This document shows positions 16,594 to 25,789 of a stretch of 64,000 nt of DNA, one piece after another; within the stretch, counting starts at the first letter, position 1; each line of letters opens with the position of its first letter. The stretch is taken from positions 1 to 64,000 of the forward strand of contig JAWKQR010000025.1 in NCBI GenBank assembly GCA_041390025.1, given 5' to 3'. The translations under genes and the position numbers were made by a program. The stretch is from JBFFMO01 sp041390025 (lineage in GTDB: Bacteria; Myxococcota_A; Bradymonadia; Bradymonadales; Bradymonadaceae). A model generated the notes under the pieces. That model did no database searches, was not told where the DNA came from, and saw nothing but the letters and a program-made list of their open reading frames with translations.

Positions 16594-17399
16594 AAAGTCG
16601 CTTCATCTTCGCGCAGAAGGCTATCCATCGGCTTGATGTGCTTTGTCGCGTGATGCGCGTCAATCGCTCGACGTATTACGCCCGTGTGGCGGGCTGGGAT
16701 GTGCCCAAATCCAAGGATGATGCGTTGGCGCGCGAGATTCACCGTGTCCACGCTAACTCGAAAGGCCGTTACGGTGTGCGACGCGTGTGGCACGAACTTC
16801 GGCACACCGGTGTGGGGCGTCATCGAATCACACGATTGATGCGTGAACTCGAGCTTCGAGGTCGTGGCCGTCGAAGATTCCGTGTCACAACTCAGGCCAG
16901 CGACCGTCACAAACCCGCGCCAAATGTGCTCAAGCGCGAGTTTTGTAGCCCTCAACCCAATCGCACATGGGTCAGCGATATTACGTACGTCCCCACACGC
17001 CAGGGATGGTTGTACGTGTGCATCGTCATTGACCTGTTTTCCCGTCGGGTAGTGGGCTGGTCGTCGAGCTCCCGCATGGCGCAAACACTGACACTTCAAG
17101 CCCTGAAGATGGCCGTGGTCAGACGTCAACCCCAGGCCGGCTGGCTTCATCACAGTGACCGAGGGTCGCAATACACCGCCGCAGGGTTTGTTGCCCTGGT
17201 CCAAGCCCACGGCGGCCATTTGAGTATGAGTCGCAAGGGCGACTGCTGGGACAACGCCGTGGCTGAGAGTTTCTTCGCCACCCTCAAAAAAGAAGCGTTT
17301 AACGAAGAGGACTTTTCGACGCGGGAACAAGCCCACGTCGCGATGCTCGAATTCGTAAGGTGGTACAACGCTGAACGACGTCATTCGACGCTCGGCTAA
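16590..17399 (+). CDS. IS3-family transposase OrfB (DDE catalytic subunit, C-terminally truncated)
   Basis: 269 residues from a GTG overlapping the OrfA stop. HTH_21 segment near residues 40-95 (IHRVHANSKGRYGVRRVW). RVE integrase core with the DDE triad: Asp in WVSDITYV, Asp in HHSDRGSQYTA and Glu in NAVAESFFATLK. It ends at ERRHSTLG followed by a stop; intact homologues continue with a YLSPxxFE-type tail. So it has lost its last residues along with the right IS end. Confidence 0.9.
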   Translation: MKSRFIFAQKAIHRLDVLCRVMRVNRSTYYARVAGWDVPKSKDDALAREIHRVHANSKGRYGVRRVWHELRHTGVGRHRITRLMRELELRGRGRRRFRVTTQASDRHKPAPNVLKREFCSPQPNRTWVSDITYVPTRQGWLYVCIVIDLFSRRVVGWSSSSRMAQTLTLQALKMAVVRRQPQAGWLHHSDRGSQYTAAGFVALVQAHGGHLSMSRKGDCWDNAVAESFFATLKKEAFNEEDFSTREQAHVAMLEFVRWYNAERRHSTLG

Positions 17400-17799
17400 G
17401 TGTCACCCAAGGTTTTGAAGAACTTGCTGTCTTGACCCAAAGTCAGGCGGCTTGAATTATGATTCTGCCGTCCAATTTCTTCGGTACAGTCCAGAGTGCT
17501 GTGCGAGTGCGTTGACAGCCAGCGCCGACAACCAAATTGCGCCTGGCGCGTCTTGGCGTCTGCCATGAGCCTCACTTCCATCGTTGGTCCACTGTTTTTC
17601 CACCTTCTACTTCGTGGTCCGCGAGCAGTGGTCAGGGTCCTCTTCAATCCAGCAGCGGATGCTATGTAAATGTTCGGATGCCGGCATGCATAGATGGCGG
17701 TTCAGCTTCGCTGACGTGGGCGGTAACGAAATTTGAACAGTGCATGTGTTACGTCTATTGTCGAGACGCGTCGATAGTTTACGAAATAAAGGTGGTTAA
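17400..17799. other. Non-coding stretch after the truncated IS
   Basis: About 400 bases of mixed composition with no supported gene. The only long frames are on the minus strand and have no recognisable motif. An AAGGTGG Shine-Dalgarno-like stretch at the right end belongs to the following lipoprotein gene. Confidence 0.4.
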
Positions 17800-18740
17800 G
17801 TGATTGCTGTATTACGTTTTATACTTAATGGGGCGTTGTGTTCTATGGCAGCCTGCAGCTCTGGTGACGGAGCGACTGGTGTTACCTCTAATGATGCTGG
17901 TGGCGACGATGCGAATCTGGGTGACGGTAGTTTGCCGGCTCCGCTCTGCAGCCCGAATTCCAAACCATCGGGTGACCTTGTTATTGGTTTCTTGTCGAGG
18001 CCTCGAATAGATCGAATCTACGCGGGAGACCAGGTTCTTTACGATCAGGGTGCCCAATCGTTCTTTGTGGACGATACATGTCATTTCTGGGCGTTTGACA
18101 CGGCGCAGAAACATGGAAAGTGGTCATCACGAATGGCCGGGACTGTTACTCCAGAAAGACTGCACACTGCGCTACAAGAGATGGAATGGGAAACCTGGTC
18201 AAACACCGGCTACGGTCAAACCGACCACAATGACGGCGGTTTGCTATCAGCTCTAGGTCGGGGTACGCTGCGAAGTGCATTGATGAGTGCACCGAATATG
18301 AAGTGTTCAAGCCGCTTGTAGTTGCGAGGTCCTTTCTTCACGAACTCCTTTCGGAAGGGGAGGAGCTTGGTCAGCCGCCGTCACTTTGGTATCTCGCAGA
18401 ACTCATTAAGGACGAGGATCGAGGTCCTTTCGCAAACATCCCCACCAACGAATTGCCCGACGGTTTTGAGCCCATCACCGCAAGTCAGACCGAATTGTTC
18501 GCTTCGGATTACGGCACGGGCCACAGAATCGATGATCCGGAGGTGATTGCAGACCTTTGGGCGCTGCGTTCTTCCTACTTGGCGAAGTCGGAAAATGAAT
18601 GGTGGTACGGTTACATTCCGTTCACCAATTCCGACGGTCAGTTGATACAAATGAAGTTCCGTCGAAGCCTGCCGGAGTTAGAGGATGACAGGGGTTTTGT
18701 CCCGCCTTTCGTTGAGAACCCGTACCTCGACAACCTGTAG
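17800..18740 (+). CDS. Lipoprotein of unknown function (single frameshift)
   Basis: GTG start with AAGGTGG upstream; signal peptide and lipobox MAA-C19, then an Asn/Asp/Gly linker. The frame breaks near the G4 run at 18260-18263. Adding one G joins ALGRG to YAAKCIDECTEYEVFKPLVV and continues to PYLDNL, giving about 313 residues. No known domain; the C-terminal half is rich in Trp/Tyr/Glu. Lower GC than the core genes and location inside the duplicated-end block suggest it was acquired with the IS. Confidence 0.55.
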
Positions 18741-18779
18741 AAAAAATTTTGCCTCGCTAATTTGTTTTGTTTACCTCTC

Positions 18780-18902
18780 ATGTTTCAGCAATGGTTCTAT
18801 GAATCAAACGGGCTGAAAACGAACGCCGTTGAGAACCACCTTTCAGCCAAGGAAGCGGCCTATGCGAAGGTTCTCCAGGGAAACGCTGTCGATCGCCAAT
18901 AG
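18780..18902 (+). pseudogene. Orphan 40-residue reading frame, likely gene remnant
   Basis: An ATG-started frame reads MFQQWFYESNGLKTNAVENH and continues LSAKEAAYAKVLQGNAVDRQ. The composition is protein-like, but there is no Shine-Dalgarno. It looks like the C-terminus of a larger protein. Family not recognised. The rest of 18741-19030 shows nothing supportable. Confidence 0.3.
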
Positions 18903-19030
18903 CCTATTGATTCTGAAGACACTCCCAACTCCATTCTTGGATGACCTTCGAGTTCGGATTGTGGCGTTGCCCTGCAGGCGAGCGACTGCGAATGTCCGAC
19001 CATCCGGTCTTGGTGAGTTTCGAGGGGGAA

Positions 19031-19175
19031 AATCTGCCGGCCACCGGGGACCACGAGATCGCGGTCATCGTGGGACACCCCGCCACACGTACGTATCTTC
19101 GTGATCGAATTTCTGTGGTGCCGTGACGCCTTTTGTGGGCTTCGCCCATTCGGCAATCGGGAGATTGCCGACCCA
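19031..19175 (+). repeat. 145-bp direct repeat, copy 2 (detached 3' end of giant lipoprotein gene)
   Basis: Duplicate of 15842-15986. It encodes LPATGDHEIAVIVGHPATRT and YLRDRISVVP plus the stop at 19124-19126, fused in frame to unrelated sequence upstream, then a two-hairpin repeat. A pseudogene fragment marking the right edge of the inserted block. Confidence 0.9.
19135..19175 (+). repeat. Two-hairpin intergenic repeat, copy c
   Basis: TGGGC-TTC-GCCCA (19136-19148) and CGGCAATC-GGGA-GATTGCCG (19151-19170), then ACCCA. It follows the duplicated lipoprotein stop by 9 bases, as copy a does. Confidence 0.85.
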
Positions 19176-19200
19176 ACACGATTGCGGTTGTGATGTGGAC

Positions 19201-19275
19201 CGGCAGTTTCCATGCTGCCGAAGTGACGTCTTTTGTGGGCTTCGCCCATTCGGCAATCGGGAGATTGCCGACCCA
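19201..19275 (+). repeat. Two-hairpin intergenic repeat, copy d, with an extra upstream hairpin
   Basis: An additional hairpin with outer stem CGGCAG/CTGCCG (19201-19220) precedes hairpin 1 TGGGC-TTC-GCCCA (19236-19248) and hairpin 2 (19251-19270). The same three-part layout recurs on the minus strand at 29727-29797. Confidence 0.8.
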
Positions 19276-19322
19276 GTCCCGACCCAACACCATCATTTGG
19301 CGATCTTGAGGCGGATCGATAG

Positions 19323-19360
19323 TGGGCGTCGCCCATTCGGCAATCGGGAGATTGCCGACC
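19323..19360 (+). repeat. Two-hairpin intergenic repeat, copy e
   Basis: TGGGC-GTC-GCCCA (19323-19335) and CGGCAATC-GGGA-GATTGCCG (19338-19357), located about 50 bases before arsM. Confidence 0.8.
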
Positions 19361-19409
19361 GAGTCCCATCATTGGTACATTGCGTCCGCCTCTTGATGCG
19401 AGACCACCC

Positions 19410-20453
19410 ATGATTCAAGACATCGTCAAAGACTATTACGGCAAGACCCTGCAGAGCACACAGGACCTCAAGACCACCGCGTGTTGCGATGCGTCGGCCG
19501 TGCCCGAATGGCTCAAGCCTTTGTTGGCGAATCTGCACGACGACGTCGTCGCCAAATATTACGGTTGTGGTTTGGTCGCGCCAAACTTGATGGAGGGCGC
19601 GCGGGTCCTGGATTTGGGCAGCGGTTCTGGGCGAGACGTTTATGCGCTGGCGCAGTTGGTGGGCCCAACCGGGAGTGTGGTCGGCGTCGACATGACCGAC
19701 GAACAGCTCAAGGTAGCGACTGATACGTTGGCGTACCATGCGGACAAATTCGGGTACGCCAATGTCGCATTCATGAAGGGCTACATCGAAAAGCTCGACG
19801 CGCTCGATTTGGTGCCGGGCTCGTTTGACGTGATTGTCTCGAATTGTGTCATCAATTTGTCCGACGACAAAGAAGCCGTGCTCAAGGGCGCGTACCGTTT
19901 GTTGAAGCCCGGTGGTGAGCTGTATTTCTCGGATGTTTATGCCGACCGGCGTGTGCCCACCGACGTCAAAAATGACCCGGTTTTGTACGGGGAATGTTTG
20001 GGTGGGGCGTTGTACTGGAACGACTTCCAAAACTTGGCGAAAAAGGCTGGTTTTGACGACCCACGTTTGGTCGAAGATCGTCCGCTTGAAGTCACCGACC
20101 CCGAATTAAAAGCGAAGACCGGGAACATCGGGTTCTTCTCGGCGACGTACCGCTTGTTCAAGCTCGACGGGCTTGAGCCCGCGTGTGAAGACTACGGACA
20201 GGCCGTGATCTACAAGGGCACCATCCCCGAATGCGCGGCCGAATTTGTGCTCGATAAACATCACACGATTCAGACTGGAAAAGTGTTTCCAGTGTGTGGA
20301 AACACGTGGCGGATGTTGCACGACACACGCTTTAAATCGCACTTCGAATTCATCGGGAATTTCGACCGGCATTTCGGGATTTTCGAGGGCTGCGGAACGT
20401 CGCTTCCCTATGATACCGCAACGTCGACCGGCGCGGTCGGCGGTTGTTGTTGA
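19410..20453 (+). CDS. arsM: Arsenite S-adenosylmethionine methyltransferase
   Basis: 347 residues from the ATG at 19410; a longer frame starts 30 bases earlier in the repeat region. SAM-binding motif ARVLDLGSGSGRDVY near residue 65-77, then VVGVDMTDEQL. Cysteines expected for As(III) binding are present: C25-C26, C53 (YYGCGLV), SNCVINLS in the middle, GECLGGALYW, and further cysteines in a C-terminal GGCC. The region from SNCVINLS to KPGGELYFSDVYADRR is highly characteristic. ArsM methylates arsenite to mono-, di- and trimethyl species in the cytosol. No arsR or arsB adjoins it. Confidence 0.9.
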   Translation: MIQDIVKDYYGKTLQSTQDLKTTACCDASAVPEWLKPLLANLHDDVVAKYYGCGLVAPNLMEGARVLDLGSGSGRDVYALAQLVGPTGSVVGVDMTDEQLKVATDTLAYHADKFGYANVAFMKGYIEKLDALDLVPGSFDVIVSNCVINLSDDKEAVLKGAYRLLKPGGELYFSDVYADRRVPTDVKNDPVLYGECLGGALYWNDFQNLAKKAGFDDPRLVEDRPLEVTDPELKAKTGNIGFFSATYRLFKLDGLEPACEDYGQAVIYKGTIPECAAEFVLDKHHTIQTGKVFPVCGNTWRMLHDTRFKSHFEFIGNFDRHFGIFEGCGTSLPYDTATSTGAVGGCC

Positions 20454-20572
20454 TCGCGTTTATCTTGGGTTCCCGACGGGGAACGCACTTGGCGTCTGTA
20501 CTAGACAGAATCTTTATTCACACAATCGAACGCGATACACTCCGGCGCATGCTCAACAACTGAGGTAAGGCG

Positions 20573-23500
20573 ATGCGTCGATGGCTTGTGTTTGCGGCGT
20601 TCTTGGCAGCCTGTGGCGGTGATTCGGAGTCTTCCACACCGGCGGTGTCCTACGACGATGTGACGCTGAATGTCGCGTGTGAAAACGGGTTTGACGTCGA
20701 GAAACTGCACGCCAACGCGCAGGGGCTTTGGGCGACCAACAATCGCGGTGTGTACCACTCCGAGGACAACGGCCAGACCTGGCAACGGTTTTACGACCCA
20801 GCGCCGTTTGGGCTGATGGAGCCTGACCGCGCGCGGCGTCCATTTCCGTGGCAACAGTTTTATGCGGTCAGTGACTCTTCTTGGATTTTGGGCACATACA
20901 ACGAAGTTTTGGCCCGCGTTCCGAACATCATTGCGCTGACCGAGGATGGCGGCGAGTCGTATGCCGTTGGCGTAAACGTCGCGGAAACGCTGAACTATCA
21001 GGGCGTTGATTGCACGTTGTGGAACCTCAGCGACGGCCGGGTGGTGTTTCAGTATTTGCAGAACTGGTACCTGACCACCGACGGCGGGGCGACCGCGCAG
21101 TTCTTGGCTTCCACGCTCAAGAACGACGGGCGGGCGGTGTTCTATCCCTACAACCCCTATCGACCGGACGACGGCGTCCCCAAAGTGCACTATGCGGCTG
21201 ACGTCGAGGACGCTCGTCCGATCTGCCCAAGTGGCCCTGCGCTTGAGGCTTACAAGAAGGTCTGTGAGACCGGGACCGGCGAATGCACCAATTACCTTCC
21301 CGACGGCTGTTTTGGCGGTCCATTGCCGGGCGCGGTGTCGTCCTCGGGCGCATACGCAGTGGCGGTCGATCGTCGCATTATGTGGTGGGACGGTGCCGCA
21401 TGGCAGTTCCAGCTGCTGCCCAACGAGCAACCCATCGTCGGTGTGGTCGACATGTGGTGGGCGGGGGGCGACTTGTGGGTCAAGTACCTCGACTCGCAGA
21501 CGTCTGACCCCCAGACGTACTCGACGTTTCGTATCGCCGGTGCTGTGGGGGGCGAGAGGCAGTTGCAGAAAGTGGCGTTCGCCTCGGGCGGTTTGACGGA
21601 CTTGCAACTGATCGATGCCGGTGGGCTGTCACAGGGCGCGCTGGTGTTGCGCACGACGCCTTCCGCTAAATACGCGCAGAATCTGGTGTGTCGCATTGCC
21701 GAGGGCACGACGGCCGAACTGCACACGGGTACCCCGACGACCTTTGAGCCGGGGAAATTGTACCTTCATGCACGCCGTGGCCGCTGGTCGGACATGTTCG
21801 ATCGCTTCGCGTTGCAGGATGACGGGCACGCCTACATCGCGAGTTGGCGCGACTTCATCGGGGGCGTTCCACCAAACAACGTGCTGTGGAACATCCAAGA
21901 CATGTGGGGAGACACGGCGACGCTTTCGGGTGTGACCACCAACGACGGACTTAAGGTGCTGCTGAATGCGTTTGGGGAGCGCACGGACACGCCAGACCTG
22001 CATCTGATCGATATCGCGCCTGGGCTTGGGCTTCCGTTTGGAGACACCGTTTTTACGGTCGCGCCGCGCGATGGTTTCGGGCCTCAGCCGTTTGGCTGGG
22101 TTTCTGCGGTCAGCACGATTGGGGACCAGATGTTGTTTGGGACGACGTTGGGCACGTGGCCCCGGCGCGCGGCCACCTGGACTCCGGCGGGTCGCAGACC
22201 CATCCCCGGGGTGGCGGTGTCGACGCCGTTTGGCTCGGCGTTGACCAAATCGGACATCGGCCCGACGGCAGTTGGGGATGTGGCCAATGTGCGCTGGGTC
22301 ACCGGGATTGGCGTGGTCTCGTTGCTCGACGGTGAGCTTCCTGAGCAGAATCCGTGCGGTGTGGAGCCGGTCGAGGCCGCAGATTGTTTGGTCTATCCCG
22401 GTGAAGCGACCGCGATGTCGATGGACGGCGACGGTTATGTCTACGTCGTGGATGGTCCACGTGGACAGGTGCTTCGAAAGCGGGCGGGAGACGTCGACTG
22501 GGTCTTGGTCGCGAGCCACTTGATGCACCCGGCAGACATCGCCATTCGTCAGGACAATGGACGCACCCGGGTGTACGTGCTTGACGGCGATGTGTGGGTG
22601 TTCGAGCCCTCGAGTGAGGTCGCCGTGCGCCGTGCCGCGTCGGCGATGAGCGACTACCAAGTTGCGCTTGCTGACCCCGCTGAGACCGCTGCGGTGGACA
22701 CGACGATTGTGCGCCCAAGCGCTGCCTGCGTCGCTGGCGCACCGTGTTTTTCGCCGCCGATCTGGAGCACCACGTCGTTCCCTTGGAAAGACCTCGATGG
22801 CTACGCAGTTTTGGCGGGGCAGACGGTGTGCCTGAGCGGTCAGGACTTTGGTTCGGCCGGGACGTTGTATCTGACGGGCGTGACGGTGGCGACGACGAGC
22901 TGGAGCCCGTCGAACATCTGTTTTGAGAGCACGACCGCGCCACAACAACCCAAACGTGGTGTGCTGTGGATCGTGCGCGACGACGGGGTGCCGTCGCACG
23001 TGTTGCCGTATGTGGTCGATCCCGAATCGGGTCCGGGTCAGACGTCGTTTCGCATCGACGTGCCGGTGCCCACGGATGCCACGCCATGGATCGCAACGTC
23101 GTGTCGCAGCAGTCGGGGGCAGGGGTGCACGGTGGCGATTTTGGGCGACCTGGGGTTGACCCCAACCGCCACGATCGACGGCCAGCCCGCACCGCTGATT
23201 CAGCAATCTGGCGGAAACTTTACGTTTGAATGGCCAGCAGGACTTGCCCCCGGCCCACATGAGCTTGTGGTCGCCGGGCTGACGCAGACGGTCGAGCTGG
23301 TGTCGTTCGACAAGACGACGTTGACGGGCCTCGCCGTCGACCAGATTGGTGTGCCACGTCACAATCAAGCGATCGCCGATGCGCTTGGCGAGCGGTTCGT
23401 TGTGTTGCGTGCGGGACAATACGCCTCACCCAACGGTGTGGTGATCCCGAGCGCGCCCGTGGTCGAGATACGCAATCTGACCACGCAAGTTTCGGTGGCG

Positions 23501-24553
23501 TTGCCCGACGATCAGTTCTCGTTGCAGGAGGACCTGCCGCGCTTGGTGGCGCACGACGGCGCGTTGTTCGCGGTGGTGCGTCGTGCGTCTTACGTGCGGC
23601 AGCTCAGCGGCAACGGCGTGATCGTCATCAACGACTACAACGTGACCCAGCCCGTGACTGCGGGGCTTTACCGTCTGGACGACGGGGCGTCGTCGTTTGT
23701 CGCGCTTCCCGACGTGGCGCTCACGGGCAGCACGACAGGCCAGATTGTGGGCGCGGGGTCGACGGCACGCGGGCTTGTTGTCGTGGTGTTTGACGACGTC
23801 GCGAAACAGATTGCCAGCTTTGTGTGGGACGGCTCCATCTGGACGTCAGACGCTCCTGTGGCGTTGGACGTCCAGACCACGGTTGTCGCGGGCGGGCGAT
23901 GCTTTGTGGTCAACGACGACGGTGTGTTTGTGCTCGATTTGGAAACTCAGACGCTGTCGGGCCCCTTTGTGGTGCCGGGTGACCGCCTGATGACGTTGGG
24001 TGTCGATGGCGCGGACGCGCTTGCGGTGGCCGCGGTAGGGCAGGGGGCCGAGGTGTTCCGGCTCAACCTTGGGACGGGGGCGTTTGATGCCGTCGCGACG
24101 TTGCCGGACGTGGCCGGGGTGGGGCGCGTCACGCCGCCTAATCGCCCCGACGCGGTCGATGGTGTGACGGCTGTGGCGGGCGACGCAAACCGCATTTGGG
24201 TCGCGGTGGCGGACCGACAAGGCGGCTCCGCAAGCCTAGGGTTGCGCTTGTTGCGCTTCGAAAACGGCCAATGGACGACGTCGGACGAAACAGCCGGCAG
24301 TTTCGAGACCGCGCTGTGTTTGGGGCCGGTCTTGGGGGCGACCACGGGCTTTTGCACGACCGGCGACACCATGGCCGATGGCTGTACTTTGTTCGCCTGC
24401 CAACACGGCACCGGTGGGTTTGTGCCGCGTGGGGCGTGGGCGGACACGGTGCAGTTGTTGCCCGTCGGCGGGCAAGTGGGCGCGTTGTTTGAGTCGATCT
24501 ACGGTCAGTTCGACATCAATGGCAGTGGCGACGCGCAGTACGTGACCTGGTGA
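20573..24553 (+). CDS. Giant lipoprotein with sialidase/BNR-like beta-propeller and TIG-like domain
   Basis: 1,326 residues. Lipobox LAA-C14. BNR-type motifs appear early (VYHSEDNGQTWQRF, ALTEDGGESYAV, WYLTTDGGAT), suggesting a beta-propeller over about residues 30-250. A segment at about 730-790 (GQTVCLSGQDFGSAGTLYL) resembles an IPT/TIG domain, followed by more propeller-like blades to the end. Probably a surface protein; no catalytic residues can be named. A two-hairpin repeat starts 10 bases after its stop. Confidence 0.7.
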   Translation: MRRWLVFAAFLAACGGDSESSTPAVSYDDVTLNVACENGFDVEKLHANAQGLWATNNRGVYHSEDNGQTWQRFYDPAPFGLMEPDRARRPFPWQQFYAVSDSSWILGTYNEVLARVPNIIALTEDGGESYAVGVNVAETLNYQGVDCTLWNLSDGRVVFQYLQNWYLTTDGGATAQFLASTLKNDGRAVFYPYNPYRPDDGVPKVHYAADVEDARPICPSGPALEAYKKVCETGTGECTNYLPDGCFGGPLPGAVSSSGAYAVAVDRRIMWWDGAAWQFQLLPNEQPIVGVVDMWWAGGDLWVKYLDSQTSDPQTYSTFRIAGAVGGERQLQKVAFASGGLTDLQLIDAGGLSQGALVLRTTPSAKYAQNLVCRIAEGTTAELHTGTPTTFEPGKLYLHARRGRWSDMFDRFALQDDGHAYIASWRDFIGGVPPNNVLWNIQDMWGDTATLSGVTTNDGLKVLLNAFGERTDTPDLHLIDIAPGLGLPFGDTVFTVAPRDGFGPQPFGWVSAVSTIGDQMLFGTTLGTWPRRAATWTPAGRRPIPGVAVSTPFGSALTKSDIGPTAVGDVANVRWVTGIGVVSLLDGELPEQNPCGVEPVEAADCLVYPGEATAMSMDGDGYVYVVDGPRGQVLRKRAGDVDWVLVASHLMHPADIAIRQDNGRTRVYVLDGDVWVFEPSSEVAVRRAASAMSDYQVALADPAETAAVDTTIVRPSAACVAGAPCFSPPIWSTTSFPWKDLDGYAVLAGQTVCLSGQDFGSAGTLYLTGVTVATTSWSPSNICFESTTAPQQPKRGVLWIVRDDGVPSHVLPYVVDPESGPGQTSFRIDVPVPTDATPWIATSCRSSRGQGCTVAILGDLGLTPTATIDGQPAPLIQQSGGNFTFEWPAGLAPGPHELVVAGLTQTVELVSFDKTTLTGLAVDQIGVPRHNQAIADALGERFVVLRAGQYASPNGVVIPSAPVVEIRNLTTQVSVALPDDQFSLQEDLPRLVAHDGALFAVVRRASYVRQLSGNGVIVINDYNVTQPVTAGLYRLDDGASSFVALPDVALTGSTTGQIVGAGSTARGLVVVVFDDVAKQIASFVWDGSIWTSDAPVALDVQTTVVAGGRCFVVNDDGVFVLDLETQTLSGPFVVPGDRLMTLGVDGADALAVAAVGQGAEVFRLNLGTGAFDAVATLPDVAGVGRVTPPNRPDAVDGVTAVAGDANRIWVAVADRQGGSASLGLRLLRFENGQWTTSDETAGSFETALCLGPVLGATTGFCTTGDTMADGCTLFACQHGTGGFVPRGAWADTVQLLPVGGQVGALFESIYGQFDINGSGDAQYVTW

Positions 24554-24562
24554 CGGGCTAGG

Positions 24563-24599
24563 CGGGCTTCGCCCAATCGGCATTTGGAAATTGCCGAGC
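24563..24599 (+). repeat. Two-hairpin intergenic repeat, copy f
   Basis: GGGC-TTC-GCCC (24564-24574) then CGGCATTT-GG-AAATTGCCG (24578-24596), whose stem uses different base pairs from copies a-e and has one bulged base. It lies between convergent genes. Confidence 0.7.
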
Positions 24600-24632
24600 C
24601 ACACAGGCGTAGCCCAGCACTGGACCCTCCCA

Positions 24633-25574
24633 CTAAACCCAGATGCCTTCGGCGGTATAAGGTGAGTGTGGGCCGGCGAAAAACGTTCCGTCGATGTATC
24701 GGTAACCCTTGTCCATGGCGTCGATCTTCGCCATTTGCTCAGCGGACAATGTCACCTTTGTGGCGTCCAGATTCTGCTGAATTCGGGCTCGATTCGTCGA
24801 CTTGGGGATCACCGCGGTTCCGCGCTCAAGCGCCCAAGCGATCAGGACTTGTCCGGGCGATGCGTCGACCTCTGCTGCGACCGCGGCGATCACCGGATGG
24901 TCCAACAACGCCGGCTCGTCGTCCTTGCGCGTTTGCCGGTCGGGCGAACCAAGCGGCGAATAGGCCGTAAAAGCAATGTTGTGGGCGTTGCAGTAGGCGA
25001 GCAGCTCACGCTGTTGCAAGTGCGGATGACACTCAACTTGATTGACCGCCGGCGCAATGCCCACTTTTGTGACCGCTTCGATGCGCTGAGGGCCCATGTT
25101 GGACACGCCGATGTGCTTGGTCAGACCGCCGTCTTTGGCGGCGATCATCGCCTCCCATGTCAGCTCGAGTGGTGCCTCGTCGAGCGTCAAAAAGCCGGAG
25201 CGGTCGCGTGGAAATGACGTGCCCTTGGTAAACGCCACGGGCCAATGGATGAGGTACAGGTCCAGATAATCGAGCCGCAGCTCTTTCAGGGTTTTTTCAA
25301 GTGCGGGGCGCACGTCCGCCGCGAGGTGTGCGTCGTTCCAAAGTTTCGAGGTGACCCAAAGCTTGTCGCGCGTAATGTCGCCCGCCTTGATCGCGTCCTC
25401 GATCCCTCGCCCGACCTCATGCTCGTTGCCGTAAATCGCTGCACAATCTAGGTGCGTGTACCCCACTTCCAGTGCCGCTCGAACCGCGTCGTAGACCTCG
25501 CCGGGTTTGGACTTCCACGTCCCGAGCCCAAAGGCTGGAAAGAGTGCGCCGTCATTTAGTTTAAGATGTTTCAT
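24633..25574 (-). CDS. Aldo/keto reductase
   Basis: 313 residues. It has the full aldo-keto reductase catalytic tetrad: Asp43 and Tyr48 (LDCAAIYGNE), Lys77 (VTSKLW) and His110 (YLIHWP). NADPH-binding region near the C-terminus: GTAVIPKSTNRARIQQN. Reduces aldehydes and ketones with NADPH in the cytosol. Length is normal for the family. Divergent from the CAP-domain lipoprotein with a 215-base shared upstream region. Confidence 0.9.
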   Translation of the reverse strand: MKHLKLNDGALFPAFGLGTWKSKPGEVYDAVRAALEVGYTHLDCAAIYGNEHEVGRGIEDAIKAGDITRDKLWVTSKLWNDAHLAADVRPALEKTLKELRLDYLDLYLIHWPVAFTKGTSFPRDRSGFLTLDEAPLELTWEAMIAAKDGGLTKHIGVSNMGPQRIEAVTKVGIAPAVNQVECHPHLQQRELLAYCNAHNIAFTAYSPLGSPDRQTRKDDEPALLDHPVIAAVAAEVDASPGQVLIAWALERGTAVIPKSTNRARIQQNLDATKVTLSAEQMAKIDAMDKGYRYIDGTFFAGPHSPYTAEGIWV

Positions 25575-25789
25575 CTCGGTCCTCGTTTAGTCGGCCGTTG
25601 GATGCAAAAACCGCAAACGCGTTCCAAAACACATTGAAGTTGCATCGGAATCCCTATCGCAATCGGCAGCTTGGACGCTGACGGTCCAAACACAGACCAG
25701 CGGTCCAAAGTTCGCCATTCGCAAAACAACTCTGGCGAGGCGTAGGATTTTTCCCTACACTGATGTGACCACTTGATTACGGAGTACGA

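Larger units (their letters stand above)
16245..17399 (+). mobile_element. IS3-family insertion sequence, right end missing
   Basis: The left end TGTACCGGAATTTTTGGACAG at 16245 is typical of IS3-family terminal inverted repeats. OrfA and OrfB follow in the expected order with a -1 frameshift signal. The matching right inverted repeat is absent. OrfB stops at RRHSTLG, where the family normally continues for 10-25 residues, so the element is cut at about 17398. It should not transpose by itself without a second end. Confidence 0.8.

Noticed and set aside
9679..19175. Prophage or integrative element at ssrA
   Set aside because: No integrase, no second copy of the ssrA 3' end and no phage structural genes in the window; only the AlbA_2 gene position is suggestive.
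21629..23419. 596-residue minus-strand open frame opposite the giant lipoprotein
   Set aside because: Arg/His-rich composition with no motif; the plus strand encodes a convincing lipoprotein with propeller repeats. It is a GC-driven shadow frame.
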